From Carcinoscorpius rotundicauda (taxonomy: Eukaryota; Arthropoda; Merostomata; Xiphosura; Limulidae), in the NCBI GenBank assembly GCA_011833715.1, contig CM022406.1:18731640-18795639 (forward strand): a stretch of 64,000 bases of DNA, read 5' to 3'. Shown in pieces: positions 12,441 through 24,904 of the stretch. Position 1 is the first letter of the stretch; each line of letters opens with the position of its first letter. Below the pieces are notes generated by a model that had not been told where the DNA came from, did not search any database, and worked only from the letters and a program-made list of their open reading frames with translations. The position numbers and the translations under genes were made by a program.

Positions 12441-12865
12441 GCAGTGTTGTTTTTAACAAAAATCTAACAGTATCCTCTACGGTTTATCAAATCATGGATT
12501 TCAGCATTATAATTCTGCAAACCGCTGACTCTTCCAATATTTGATTGAAAATACGAATTGAAAATTATGTATTTTTACATCAGTCATACGTTCGTGTTGT
12601 TACGATAACCTGAGAAAGTAAGATGTTTAGTTCAGTAAATACGTGATTCTGACAAACTCTTACCATATTCATTGTTTAAAAGGTTTCTGTTTCACACGAC
12701 AGGCAAGATATAACCAGACCATTCTACCTTCATGTCACCATAGAAGATTCCTTTTCTAGAATAAAATCGTGAAAATTTGCCATAACTGAAACACAAAAAA
12801 TTGGAATATGTCATGCGGTCTGACAATTGGTTTTAAATTTAAGTTCCAAAGTGAGCATTCTTCTT

Positions 12866-12975
12866 GTCATTCAGAACATTTAAACACGTTACAAAGAATG
12901 ACACATGGATAACAAAAGCTGTCATTCAGAACATTTAAACACGTTACAAAGAATGACACATGGATAACAAAAGCT
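12866..12975. repeat. Perfect 55-bp tandem duplication
   Basis: The segment 12866-12920 recurs exactly as 12921-12975. Each unit, counting the flanking T, contains an 8-bp inverted repeat (TGTCATTC ... GAATGACA) around about 23 bp. The lack of divergence suggests a recent duplication. Confidence 0.95.
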
Positions 12976-13050
12976 GTTTCGTATCAAAAAACATAATTAA
13001 ATATAGTTCCTCTTTATCAATCTCGTCAAGGTTTATTTGTTACAATAAGA

Positions 13051-13304
13051 GTTTGGTTTGTTTTAAATTTCGCGCAAAGCTACACAAGGGCTGTCTTCGC
13101 TAGCCGTCCCTAATTTAATAGTTAGTCATTACCATTCACCGCCAACTCTTGGGCTACTATTTTACCAACGAATAGTTGGATTGACCCTAGCTTTATAACG
13201 ACCCCACGGCTGAAAGGGCGAGCATGTTTGAGTGTGACGGGCATTCGAACCCGCGATCCTCGGATTATTAGTCGAGTGCCTTAACAATTCGGCCATGCCA
13301 AGTC
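13051..13304 (-). repeat. SINE family 1, nearly full length
   Basis: Complete head on the minus strand with a clear B-box. Part of the distal body between GTCCCTAATTTA and the GTCATTACCA block is deleted (about 25 bp). Confidence 0.9.
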
Positions 13305-13518
13305 GTCGCAAAAAGGCTCCCAAGTAAATGCTAAAAAAAGTGGAAACTAGATATAAATATATTCAACTGAAAGAAACATAAAGCTGAGTGATGTGACTCC
13401 TATTGTGTTCCCATTACCAGACCTTAATGTTTGTTTCTCAAAGAAATAAATTATTCTACATTTTCAAATCTTTACTTCGCACAATCTTTAGAAACTTTTA
13501 AATAATTGAATACTCATA

Positions 13519-13523
13519 GTCAA
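13519..13523. repeat. Target-site duplication (left) of solo LTR A
   Basis: GTCAA, matched by GTCAA at 14293-14297 immediately beyond the other LTR end. Confidence 0.9.
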
Positions 13524-14292
13524 TGTTACGTTTGTTTTTGGACTGAACGCAACAGAAAGACACAGATAACAGCTTATATAATTTATTAAAATAAACTATT
13601 ATATATGTGACAGATATAAAATAAATTATACAATAACAATGACAGATATTCAGTTTCAACCTTCAAAATTAATTACAATAAAAAATGGTACTGGCCTGTG
13701 TCCAATATAATGATCTAGAATGAAAGTCCAAAAGTTCAGAAACAATTCACAGTTCAATAAATTTGACGAAGTTCTTTTTACGATGTTTTCGATGAATGTC
13801 TCAAATTTGTTGTTTTCCAACTTGCCCCGGTCTCTCCTAAACAGTCCTGTGTGTGTTGATCTTCAGTATAACCTGTAATTCGAATGAATCGTAAAGATTG
13901 ATGAAATAAAATCACAGTCACAAATCCAAGTTGAATAAACACACAGCAAACGTTGAAAATTTCTCAAACGGAGACAATATCACTTGAATCGAATAAAACG
14001 AATGACTTACTCACTGACTCCCTTACATCGCCGTCTGTTTATATATTAGTAGGCCTACTGTGTCCTCGATCAATCTCGTAACTTCCACAGAATTCCAGAG
14101 TAATCTGCGCATGTCTGTTTTTGCACGAGACTCGTCTAGACACCAGGCCGACATACATTCTATTTATAGTCAAATGATCGATCTACCTAATTCTAGAAAT
14201 TTTTACATGAATAATAACATATTTTATGGGTTTGAAATTTGAAACAATAATATAAACAACAACATGGCATTTCAAACGCTTTATACATAACA
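13524..14292 (-). mobile_element. Solo LTR (copy A) of an LTR retrotransposon
   Basis: Read on the minus strand, the element starts TGTTATGTATAAA and ends ACGTAACA, so it has TG...CA ends, and it is flanked by perfect 5-bp duplications (GTCAA). It aligns along most of its length with copy B at 45909-46738. Shared landmarks are a TATATAAACAGACGGC core-promoter block, an ATAAATT-type poly(A)-signal region near the 3' end and the terminal block CTTTCTGTTGCGTTCAGTCC. No gag, pol, primer-binding site or polypurine tract is present, so this is a solo LTR left by recombination. A 5-bp TSD is usual for Ty3/gypsy and BEL-type elements. The superfamily cannot be told from the LTR alone. Confidence 0.9.
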
Positions 14293-14297
14293 GTCAA
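14293..14297. repeat. Target-site duplication (right) of solo LTR A
   Basis: GTCAA, identical to 13519-13523. Confidence 0.9.
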
Positions 14298-14490
14298 TGA
14301 TAGTAATTTTTTATTTATTGTCGTCTTATTTCATCTGTTTATTTTTTCGAGGAATTCTCTTTGTGTAAATAGATCTCTTTAAATATTAACCAACGCTTAA
14401 AATATCTGATCTAACTATATAGTTAAACTCAAGGTTAGTGCAATGTATGAGATCACACTATGATCAAAAGTCAAGTTCTGCTTTGTTATG

Positions 14491-14605
14491 ACCCCCGCTA
14501 GTCCAGCGGTATGTCTCCGGATTTACATCGCTAAAATCAGGGGTTCGATTTCTCTCGGTGGGCAGAGAAAAGGTCCTTCTATTTGGGGGTTGTGCAATAG
14601 ACTAA
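14491..14605 (+). repeat. SINE family 2 (tRNA-Val-like head), variant
   Basis: The head is CCCCGCTAGTCCAGCGGTATG with B-box GGTTCGATTTC, followed by the GTGGGCAGAG block. The tail differs from the main type. Confidence 0.75.
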
Positions 14606-14697
14606 CAACCTACTCACTTAAAAACCATTCTGTTACAGAAACCGCAAGTGTTTATGGTCCTACGTACCTTAAGGAACTTAGTGGCACATTATAATAT

Positions 14698-14880
14698 GGC
14701 CTGGCATGGCCTCGGGCGTTAAGGCGTGCGCTTCGTAATCTGAGGGTCGCGTGTTCGCGCCAAACATGATCGCCCTCCCAGCCGTGGGGGTGTAAATAAG
14801 TGACGGTTAATCCCACTTTTCGTTGGTAAAAGAATCGCCCAAGAGTTGGCGGTGGGTGGTGATGACTAGTTGCCTTCCAG
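14698..14880 (+). repeat. SINE family 1, 3'-shortened copy
   Basis: Head with A-box variant GGCCTCGGGCGTTAAGGCG, then a deletion that removes most of the B-box segment (GTGTTCGCGCC remains). The body runs to GTTGCCTTCCAG, and the distal body and tail are absent. The A-box variant GGCGTTAAGGC recurs at 62726 and suggests a subfamily. Confidence 0.85.
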
Positions 14881-16207
14881 AACCCTGAGTTAAGAGGAGC
14901 CTACGCCATTAAAGTATTGTATGAGCAACCAGTAGAAGATGTTTTTGTTTTATTTTCTATATAATCTAGTTTGCAAAGTGAGAAATGAAGAACTGTTGAT
15001 TGATTCGTCTTTAAAGGCTTTAATGATGATTTAACAACGAGTGTAAGAATTTGAGAAGATTTTATAACAAATATTCAAGAAACCATTAACTTATTCTTTT
15101 TGTTAAGCTTACACATCGTATATATACTTACATTTCCAAGACTAGACTAAAATATAGTTGATATTTCAGGTTTCATTACTCTTAGGAAAGACAGGAATAT
15201 TAATATAATTATCTGTAATATATAGATTCTTCGGTTAGTAACAGGTTGAGTTATAATACAGTGGCTTTTATTTCTATAGATAAAAGAATTCTAGAAACAG
15301 CAGTCTCTTTTACTGAATGATGATAAATCTTTCTTTCCTTTGTTAGGTCAATAGAGGCTTTCGTAATTTACAATGATAAAATTCTTGACTCGATTCCACG
15401 TGGTGGAAAGAGCTCAGATAGCCCTTTTGCAAGTTTTGCATTAAACAATCAAACAATCTTGTTAAGTTTTACGTATCTTCAAATAACAAGTGGGATATCG
15501 AGTTAGAGAAAATTATATATAGATATGATTATAATATGTTAATAGTTGGTGAATTTAAAGCATTTTTTATTAATTTGAGTATTTTGAACTTCCTCAAACA
15601 ACAGAGTATAGGTGAAGCTGATATACTAGATGTAATTATCCTGAGTAACTCAGAACATTCAGGTTGCTATTACAAACCTGACCACGTGATTTGTTTTGAA
15701 GAAGAATATCATTAACTCCTTGAAGTATAAATTTGTTATTCTATATAAATCTGGTTGTTTAAAATAAACTGTATTTATAAATTATGGTATAATTATTAAT
15801 ATTTTGAACTGGGCAAATGTTTTTAGAAAGACATATTGATCATAATTTTGATCTGAAACTACAAAACAGATTCATAAAGGAAAACCTGTAAGAAATCAGA
15901 TGTGGTTGATGAAACTGTAAATAAAATATTCAGAATAAGTGTATTAGGGTTACAACCAAATAATGTAGCGTTAAATGTTCTTTAAAAAGTGAAAAGTCTG
16001 AGAGCTATTGAATCTCAAAATATTTTAACTACGAATAGTTAATATTTTATTATTAAACTTTATGTTTAAAGTTTATGGTAATATATCATTTAAACATGCT
16101 TATAATCTTTAATATTGTATGTTTATAATTCATTTGATAATTTTATATTTTGTAATAAAACACAAAATTTTCGAATATAACATACCTTATCTCTTCCCCC
16201 ACATCAT
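14881..16207. other. AT-rich non-coding stretch
   Basis: A family-2-like tail remnant lies at about 15395-15455 (GGTGGAAAGAGCTCAGATAGCCC). No coding signal is seen. Confidence 0.5.
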
Positions 16208-16463
16208 GGCCCGACATAGCCAGATGGTTAAGGCACTGGACTCGTTATCTGAAGGTCGCGGGTTTGAATCCCAGTCATACCAAACTTGCTCGCCCTTTCA
16301 GCTGTGTAAACGTTATAACGTGACAGTCAGTCCTATTCGTTGGTAAAAGAGTAGCCAAAGAGTTGGCAATGGATCCCGATGATTAGCTGCCTTCCCTCTA
16401 GTCTTACACTGCTAAATTAGTGACGACGAACTCAGATAGCCTTCGCGAAATTCAAAACAAACA
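16208..16463 (+). repeat. SINE family 1, full length
   Basis: Head GGCCCGACATAGCCAGATGG, B-box GGGTTTGAATCCC, complete body and tail. The chance frame at 16119-16346 runs through it. Confidence 0.92.
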
Positions 16464-17200
16464 CTCACATCATAACATGAGATGTCATATGCTTTACATA
16501 TTGGTTAAAAACTTATTTTACGACGAAGCCATATTGGTTTGCACTCTACAAAAACTTTCGGGTTATAGGGTTTCATAAATTGGTGAAAATGGTTGTTAAT
16601 GTTAAAGAACAGTTCTTCAGACTTTTTCAGAAGACAAGAACACTTTAAATAAATTACCATAGGCCTCAGCTAGCATTTTAGTATTAAATATACAACGATA
16701 AAATATAACATGAAAACAATAAAATCGTTGTATAATTTAGAAAGGAAGAATAAACCCCCAGATAATGTGAAGTCACAAATAAATCTACCAGGATGTTGAC
16801 GTCAGTATACAAAAAAACAAAACAATTGGTGGCCCTTCTTGGTTGTGAAAGTTAAAATGTAAGTGAAAGAATCATTAACTTGTGTAAAACTGTAATGATA
16901 AAAGTCATGGCAACGAGGACCACGTCCAGAAGTAGGAGAGTGACTTGTGACTCCCAGGAATAAAACTTCCTTCGTCTCAAAAAAAGAATTTCAGTAACCT
17001 CAATATAACCAAAACACAGTAGAACTGCACTTCCATCTAATTTATCTGCTCAAAAAACTTCTTATAAGTTTGTTTTTAAAATAGCTGAGGAAAACAATCG
17101 CATTACATACATTCTGAGAGAAACAAGTTACGTTTCCATTTCATATGCTAAGAATAGATGAGATTTGAAAATAGGGAAACCATACAGTAACGTCTGTGTG
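16464..17200. other. No recognisable feature
   Basis: Non-coding AT-rich sequence. No sustained frame or repeat family is seen. Confidence 0.45.
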
Positions 17201-17316
17201 TGTTTTTTGTATAGCAAAGCCACAAAGGGCTATCTGCTCAGCCCACCGAGGGGAATAGAACCCCTGATTTTAGCGTTGTAAATCCGGAAACATACCGCTG
17301 TACCAGTAGGGGGGGC
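17201..17316 (-). repeat. SINE family 2, near full length
   Basis: Minus strand: tail side at 17201 (TGTATAGCAAAGCCACAAAGG), then the GGGCTATCTGCTCAGCCCACC block, the B-box and the Val-like head ending at 17316. Confidence 0.85.
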
Positions 17317-17623
17317 AGTGATGTCTGGAAACATACAGTAGACAAATAAACAGTTACGCGGCAAGAAGCAAAGAGTCAGCTAGACAGACGTAGGTAGATG
17401 TGAACTCATAAAAACTTAATATATGTTACGAATAAAATGCTGATGGATCTCCTCGGTTATCAAAATAAATTCATTCTTGAATGGGAAATTTTGTGTAGGT
17501 AAAAGTGAAGCGATAGTTACGTATATTTGATAAACATAAAATTCATACTGGAAAATATTTAATGACTTAATCGAATCGTTTATGCAAACTTCAATTATTT
17601 GTTCCATCTCTAACGATTGTTTC

Positions 17624-17736
17624 TAGTTAAACATGAAGCTACATATTGGGCTATCTGTGTTCTACGCACCGCGGTATTAAGGCCAAGTTTTAGCTTTTTA
17701 AATTCACAGAATTACCTCTGTACCGCTGGGGAGCCC
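17624..17736 (-). repeat. SINE family 2, degraded
   Basis: Minus strand: GGGCTATCTGTGTTCTACGCACC block, a decayed B-box and head sequence ending TACCGCTGGGGAGC. Confidence 0.8.
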
Positions 17737-20700
17737 GGTTCTGAAAGATAACGACGCACCGTCTCTTAACTCACTAGCTTTACTTATACAGAATAAACCC
17801 TAAACGATGTTTCCCATCTTTCTACGGAAGACGAACACGTTGTTGTATAATGCTCAGAAGACACTATTTGTGTGTACTTGCGCCAAATGATACATTATAC
17901 ATTCAAAATATTTGTTCTTTGTTCATTTAAACTATCGAAACAAATCGTCGAAAAACAAGCAACTTGTAATGTTCTTTATGAAAACGCCATCCCGTATTTT
18001 AGTGCCTGCCTTACGCATTTTAAACTAAAACACATTATGCGTACTTCTAACCATAAAGTCTGAGAGAAACTGACTCAAGAAAGCATGTATTAGATGTTAT
18101 CAAAAGCCATGATTTCATTTACATCATTGACAGTTTTAATATATATTTTCTCATAGTTTGGTTCAAGGAATAAGCGGCAGCACTGATAAAAAAGACACAA
18201 TAAAACTAAATTATGATCAAGGAAGAACTTGTGGCATAAAAATCAACATTTTGTTTACGAATAAAACAATAAATATGTTTTTAAAACTATACCACCTAAC
18301 GGTTTCGTTTCATAGTTCAATTGCATCCACTTTAATATGCTAGGTTATACTAGCAAAAAGTAGGGTTAAGAAAATTAAGAAATTGACTTTGCTTAGAACA
18401 TTCAAGAAACGATTGACAGCAGCACTGTTATCTTCTGAACCACTGTATATATATATATATGTATATGTATAATACATTCAGATTAAGACTGTAAGTACCT
18501 CTGTTGATCGTTAAATACTGATGTTATGTTGAAAAATTTTAAAAATATACAAAGGTAACAATGTTAAAATTTGTATAGAAGAAAGTGTGCAACAGTAGTA
18601 CTATATGAGTGAACCTATGCATAAAGAAATTCACAAACAAAACGTTTGAAACATTTTCTTCGGTTTGGCTCTTCAGCTGTCAATCAATTGGAGACGAACA
18701 TATTTAAAGGATTTTTTTAAAGCTGACTACGTATTATTGTAACATGAGTGCGCTTTAGCTCTTTGTGTCTCAAGATGGGAATACGTCTATTACAGTGATT
18801 GAAAGTTCGACTTATATAATCTCACAGGCTTTAAAACTACTAAAGTTATAATGGGCAAAATGCTGCTTATGTACTTTGATTTTGATAAAAGTTGTCAAAA
18901 GAAATTCCGAATTTTTCTAATTACTATTTTATAATAATAATATTTAATTTTGTCTGCCTTAAAGATGAGCGCGCACCTTACCATTTAAATATAGATGCAC
19001 GAGTATTTTATTCCAAGAGAAATGAATATATTTTAGTAGGCACTTTTTAAGAAAATGTATTAAAACCTTTTGGAAAGTTTTGAAAACCACTAACGTTAGA
19101 TCGACATGTAACATTATACATTTTGTAGCATATTTACTGTTGTACATTTATTTTGGTATCTACACTTGTTTTTGTATGGTTTTTCTTTTTGTGTGTGATA
19201 TATATATATATATTTTGAATGCGTATCGCGCAGGTCCCGCCTGTTCTCGTAATTTGTAGAGAATATTTGCGTAATCTGAATAAAAGCAACGCGTAAAGAT
19301 TGTTATAATTATTGGTCATCTGCAGTCATTGCGCCATAAATCTGAGATGCTATAATTGTGATTAACAATTACTAATCGGAAAACTAAAGAATTTTATCTG
19401 AAACGTTATAGACTTCAAACATTACAAGCCGTTCAGCTTTAGTGAATTACTTAGACGTCATTATTTCTACAAGGACATTAAATATCCTTGCTGTAAGGAG
19501 GCAGCTTGTACCAGGCATGAGGCCAACCAATAAAAAGTACTGTAAAGTTTAACCATGACTAAACTAAAGCAAAAAGAACGTACCCAAGTTGAAGATTTAA
19601 TTTATCTTTTAACTGAATATAACGCATACTTAATGAAAATTTTAGGCTTAAGACAAGTGAACTTACAAATTTCGATACCTACTATTACAATTTTTCTGTA
19701 TTATTCGAGAAATCCTGAATTTAAAGAAGTACTGTTGTAAAAATGATTTTAATTTGACTGTAAACGTTTTAAGTCTCTGCTAATATTAAAATATTTGTTA
19801 ATTATGACAAAACTTAAATGACACATTATCTAAAAAATGACATATGAAATATTGCAGTTTATTAAAAACATATTTATACTTATAACCATGGGTGAGGCAG
19901 ATAGCTTCATTATGTTTTATTTCTTCCTCAAAATTCTTAAATACGGTTTATATGAAGGTATATTGATTTATATTTAATTTTATGTTTTGGAAATATTGTT
20001 ATTTTTTACTTTCACATGTGACTACTTTTCAGGAAAATTGATCCCGCTACATTTGTTTTATATAATATTTTACTTCTAAATGGCAAAGTTTGTAAGAGCT
20101 TCAGAAATTGTATATGGTGCAAGTACGTGTACGTAATGTATAAAATTTTCCATTAAGTAGCACAGTCTCCACCTTTAAGAAAAAGAAAATAAAACAGGAA
20201 CACCAAAAAAGCAGTTATTGTTTTAAAAAAGAGTTTTATTGTTCCTTTATTTTTTAATTTAATGCAAAATTGCACGATAACTATCTGTGCAAGTATGTAA
20301 TTTCTTGATACGTGTATCCAAAATCCTGAAGAAAAGGTGGTATTCGATTTTTCTTTTCGTTTCTTTAATAACAATACAATTCAGAAAGCCAAAGTTTTCA
20401 CACAAATGTCTTTCGTTTATTTTAATGACTCGAAGTAAATATTACAAAAAAAAACAAATGCAAAGTGAAAAGAAAAAAGTTTACAACGTCGTTATAATCA
20501 AGTTAAAATTCGGGAGATTTGTTTATCCACGAGTAACTTCCTATTAACTTGAGCTTTTTCCAAAAAAAAACACACAAACCGTGTTAGCCGATGTTCTCTC
20601 GCTTTCTGAAATAATTTATTAAATATTTTGTTAAAGTTTGCTCTAGACATTACCACTAACTGATCTCTAATGATTACTTGTGCAAACCAAATTAATAACT

Positions 20701-20852
20701 AAACTAAATAATTTAATAAATTTCAATATTAATGACATCTTTTGTTGTGAAGTGAGTTTTGATTATAAGAACGTGTTATGTTTGTATGTAATGACGTTAC
20801 CAGGGGAAGTCAGCGATTTTGCCTACTTAGAGTTTTTCTTTCCCTGACGTAT
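17737..20852. other. Long AT-rich non-coding stretch
   Basis: (TA)n tracts lie at about 18447-18470 and 19195-19214. The short frames here (for example 17872-18063, 19555-19740, 20287-20547) are Lys/Ile/Asn-rich and lack splice or domain support. Confidence 0.5.
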
Positions 20853-21121
20853 GTTTGTTTTTCAATTTCGAGCAAAGCTACAAGGGAGCTATCTGCGCTA
20901 GCCACCCTTAAGTTAACAGTGTAAGACTAGAGGGTAGGCAGTTAGTCATCACTACCCACCGCCAACTCTTGGATAACTCTTTTACCAACGACTAGTGAGA
21001 TTGACTGTGACATTATAACGCACCCACGGTTGAAAGGCGAGCATGTTTGGTGTGACGGGAATTTGAACCTGCAACTCTCGAAGAACGATTCGAGTTCCTT
21101 AACCACCTGGCCATGCCGAGT
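20853..21121 (-). repeat. SINE family 1, full length
   Basis: Minus strand copy with tail, complete body and head. The B-box is decayed (AATTTGAACCTGC). Confidence 0.9.
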
Positions 21122-21633
21122 CTCCTTACATATAACTGTGGCTGAAGCATAGAGTCAGGAAAGATGGTATTTTCACACGTTTATTGAATTAACTAAATGT
21201 GAATATTCATCTGGTAATACACGTCACGTATTACAATTTCAAATGGCCTGAAAATAAGTTAAATTGTAATATAAATTTAGAGGATAAATATCGATGTATA
21301 ACCAATTTGTGGTATTTGCTAACAAAAATGATACACACAGATCTCTTTTTTAACACAAATACATTTTAGTATATGAATAATAATAGAATCTGCAATAATG
21401 GATATTAGAAATAATCGTTTATATACAAAAGTTTTACAAACTTACAAACAATATTGAGTTTTTCATCTGATCTATAACTAAATAACTTATTGAGAGTTCA
21501 CGACGAGCGAATAAATTCTGTGTTGCAATAAACAGTTTATTTAACGGAGAACTAATTAGATCTGCTTTCTTCGCAGAGTTTTTCCATCGCTGAAGTTATG
21601 TAATGTTTTTGTAAAAATACTAATGTTTGATGT

Positions 21634-21752
21634 GAGCCCCCTAGTGGTACAGCAGTATGTCTGCGGACTTACAACGCTAGCATCCAGATACCCGTGGTGA
21701 GCAGAGCACAAATAGCCCATTGTATAGCTTTACGCTTAACATCAATCAAACC
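21634..21752 (+). repeat. SINE family 2, near full length
   Basis: Head CCCCCTAGTGGTACAGCAGTA, anticodon-loop region GGACTTACAACGC, block GTGAGCAGAGCAC and tail. About ten bases are lost in the B-box. Confidence 0.85.
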
Positions 21753-22798
21753 AATGCCTGATGTAAATCCTGTCAAGTTAAATGATTTGTGTCATTCGAA
21801 ATTTATAAATGTTCTTGGTCAAATATTTGAAATTTACGTTTAATAAGTGTTAGTCACAGCTATAGCTTTCGAGGTTTACAGTACATCAACTACAGCAAAC
21901 CAACAATATATACCGTCTTTCTGAGCGTCACGTTGTTTACATTCATAAGTGCATTCTTGTTTTAAGATATTTTAGCCTGCACAACAATACTGATAATATA
22001 CCAGATAATACAATACTGTTTATTCTTGCACTGTAGAATCTTCTAAAATTTTAGTAAACAGACAAGAATCTCGTAATATAGCTTTAATAATACACATTAT
22101 ATGCATTTGTAAATATAACTTAAACAAAACATCATTATTAAAATAGATATATGATAGTAAACTTGTCATCTAATCATCTGAATATTTACAAAAACGTAAT
22201 ACTATATCAATGAAGGTGGACCATTCCAAGATTTGTCCGTGTAATTCTATGTATATATAAATACACACATAATAATAATAATACAGTAAATATATTCGTA
22301 ATTAAGTAGCTAGTGGTCAAGAAAGGGATCATTGATAAATCTGAATATGCGAAAATTGTATTTATTTGCACATATCGAATATTATCATTTCCTCTGTTAA
22401 CAATAAAGTAAATTATTGGATAGTTGATGGCAAAAAACAAAATCCTTAAAGTAAAAAAAAGTTCAATAAAAGCTGTGAACGAAATAAAGTAAGCACATAA
22501 AGTGTAAGGTAATGCACATAAGCACAAAAAGTCTTCATACATATTTTCAGTCTTCATATAAAGTGTACACTAACCAATTTTGTTCAGTCGAACGCAACCT
22601 CACTCTAGTATTTTCGGAACCAGTGATGTTGTAGTTGGTAGCTTGAGTATGTGAGACATCATTCTGTTTTTATGGAACTCGTATCCTTTGGAGAGTTCTA
22701 TAAATAAGATTAAACAGTTGACTCGTTGTTTGAGTTATAAGAAGAAGAAAAGCTAGAGGAGTAAGAAACAATAACTTATATTATCACCGTATTTAAAT
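21753..22798. other. No recognisable feature
   Basis: AT-rich. The 116-aa minus frame at 22207-22557 is hydrophobic and rich in Phe, Ile, Leu and Tyr. It has no homology that I recognise, no good start context and no splice support, so I treat it as a chance frame. Confidence 0.45.
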
Positions 22799-23071
22799 GG
22801 CCCAGCATGACGAGGTGGATAAGGCACTCGACCCATAATCTGAGGGGTGCGGGTTCAAATCCTCTTTACGCCAAACATGCTTGCCCTTTCAGTTGTAGGG
22901 ACATTATAATGTGACGGTCAATCCCACTATCCGTTGGTAAAAGAGTAGCCCAAGAGTTGGCAGTGGGTGGTGATGATTAGCTGTTTTCCCTCTAGTCTTA
23001 CACTACTAAATTAGGGACGGCTAGCGCAGATAGCCCTTGTGTAGCTTGTGCGAAATTCAAAAACAAAAAAC
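22799..23071 (+). repeat. SINE family 1, full length
   Basis: Head GGCCCAGCATGACGAGGTGG, B-box GGGTTCAAATCC, complete body and A-rich tail. Confidence 0.93.
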
Positions 23072-24403
23072 AAAGAATGAGTAAATAATTTTCATTTTAC
23101 TTTATATCCTAACTGTTCTTTTATCTGTTAGGTTTTCTGTGTTCATTTATTACTTTTCATGACTGCACTACTTTACAAAAATAATGCATATAGTTAATTG
23201 TACAAATACTGATCAGGGTTTATCGCCGTGGTATTTCAGTTTTCACATAAATCATAAATCCAGCCTCAAATATTTACAGTGACCCTCCCCCACCTTGTCA
23301 GTTTTTGATGTTTGTAAGAGTGTTCTTTGAAACTTGGGACGATATAAAAGAATATGACGTTGTAAAAGTGCTTATTGGGGGACATAATTTAAAACAGCCA
23401 CTAAATTTTCTACAAAAAATGAAAAAATGTCTTTTTAACTCATAATTTCAATAGAGATCGGACGATGCTAAATATTTCTGAGGAGATTTTGATGCCCAAA
23501 GCTACAAACGTTGGGGCTCATCAGACCCATTTGGAATCGAAGATGGCTGGCCGAAATTATCAGACAGACAATGCTATACATTGTAGATACTTCTGAAAGT
23601 AATAACAATAAAACGCACAGTGATTTTGGATTGTGTCAAATACTTTATTCTTCTTTATTTCGCTAATGTAGTTATTGAAAGAATAGATTTGTTTGGTAAT
23701 AAACAACAACACTGTGGCAAAAGAAAAATGAAAATAACTTGAGATAAGCATGGCCTCCGTGTCTCATCTATGATTATTTTATCATATTTGTCAGTTTTTA
23801 TGAATGTAAGTACTACTGTAAAGCTAACTAACGAAATTCAATTACCATTTTACTCGCGATAAACATTAACACATTGCTTCTACCGACATGCGATACAATT
23901 AATATAATGTCATGAGAATAGTAATGAAGAAAAGTCCACTCATGTTTAAAGCTCGTTTTTCTGGAGTTTGATCACAATTATCTATCTGACTTTTTAGATA
24001 TCATGCAATGCTCACATGCAACATGAAACATGAAGTAAAGGCAACATCTTAGTGTTATTAGATTTCACAACAGCATTGACAGAAGTTTAATATTTCGTAA
24101 TTTTAATGGACAGTTCCTTCAAACTTGGCTCAGAGCCATTATATAACTGGCTGTACAGCGACTAACAACAACAATATAATCAGTTACTTTTATCACATAC
24201 TGATACTGCATTTGCATATAATGAGTATTACGATTTCGAGTAGCTTGAAATTTTAAATTTAATGTCGAATTAACTAAATTTAAATGTATCAAAGTCATCA
24301 CATTTGTCAATAAGATTAGTACACACAATTTTCTTTCTTGACACTAATATATTGTAATATAAAAACAATAATAATACGACTTATAATAATATGAATGGGG
24401 TAG
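23072..24403. other. No recognisable feature
   Basis: Non-coding. The segment 23440-23560 is somewhat GC-richer (GAAGATGGCTGGCCG) but has interrupted frames and is not identified. Confidence 0.4.
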
Positions 24404-24723
24404 TACACACGCCATTAGTTTTCCTTTTGTTTTTACAGAGGCCCGACATGGTCAGATGGTTAAGGAACTCTACTCGTAATCTGAGGGTCGAGGGTTCGCA
24501 TCTCCGTCGCAATAAACATGATCGCCTTTTCACCTGTGGGGGCGTTATAAAGTTAAGGTCAATCACACTATTCGTTGGTAAAAGAATAGCCCAAGAGTTG
24601 GCGATGGGTGCTGATGACTAGCTGCCTTTCCCCTAGCCTTACACTGTTAAATTAGAGACGACTAGCGCAGATAGCCATCGAGTAGCTTTGTGCGAAATTC
24701 AAAAAAATATACACACGCCATTA
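24404..24723 (+). repeat. SINE family 1 with 14-bp TSD and extra 5' leader
   Basis: The direct repeat TACACACGCCATTA occurs at 24404-24417 and 24710-24723. The SINE head (GGCCCGACATGG) starts only at 24440, so about 22 bp of T-rich leader lie between the left TSD and the head. The copy therefore carries extra 5' sequence, perhaps from upstream transcription initiation. Body and tail are complete. Confidence 0.9.
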
Positions 24724-24904
24724 TCTTAACGTTATATTTATAAAGTATGTACAAAATTTCTGTTCTTAACAAGCGATCTGGATTATTTAAATCTGACTTA
24801 AACTAGCTTAATCATGTCTACTTTCTGAGCATGCACAAATGCTTAGATCTGAACTAGAATGTTAATTATAAACACGTACACACAGTTATATATAATTTTC
24901 GTTA

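Noticed and set aside
22207..22557. 116-aa minus-strand open frame
   Set aside because: It is hydrophobic and AT-driven in composition, has no recognised domain, splice support or start context, and fits the chance-frame background.
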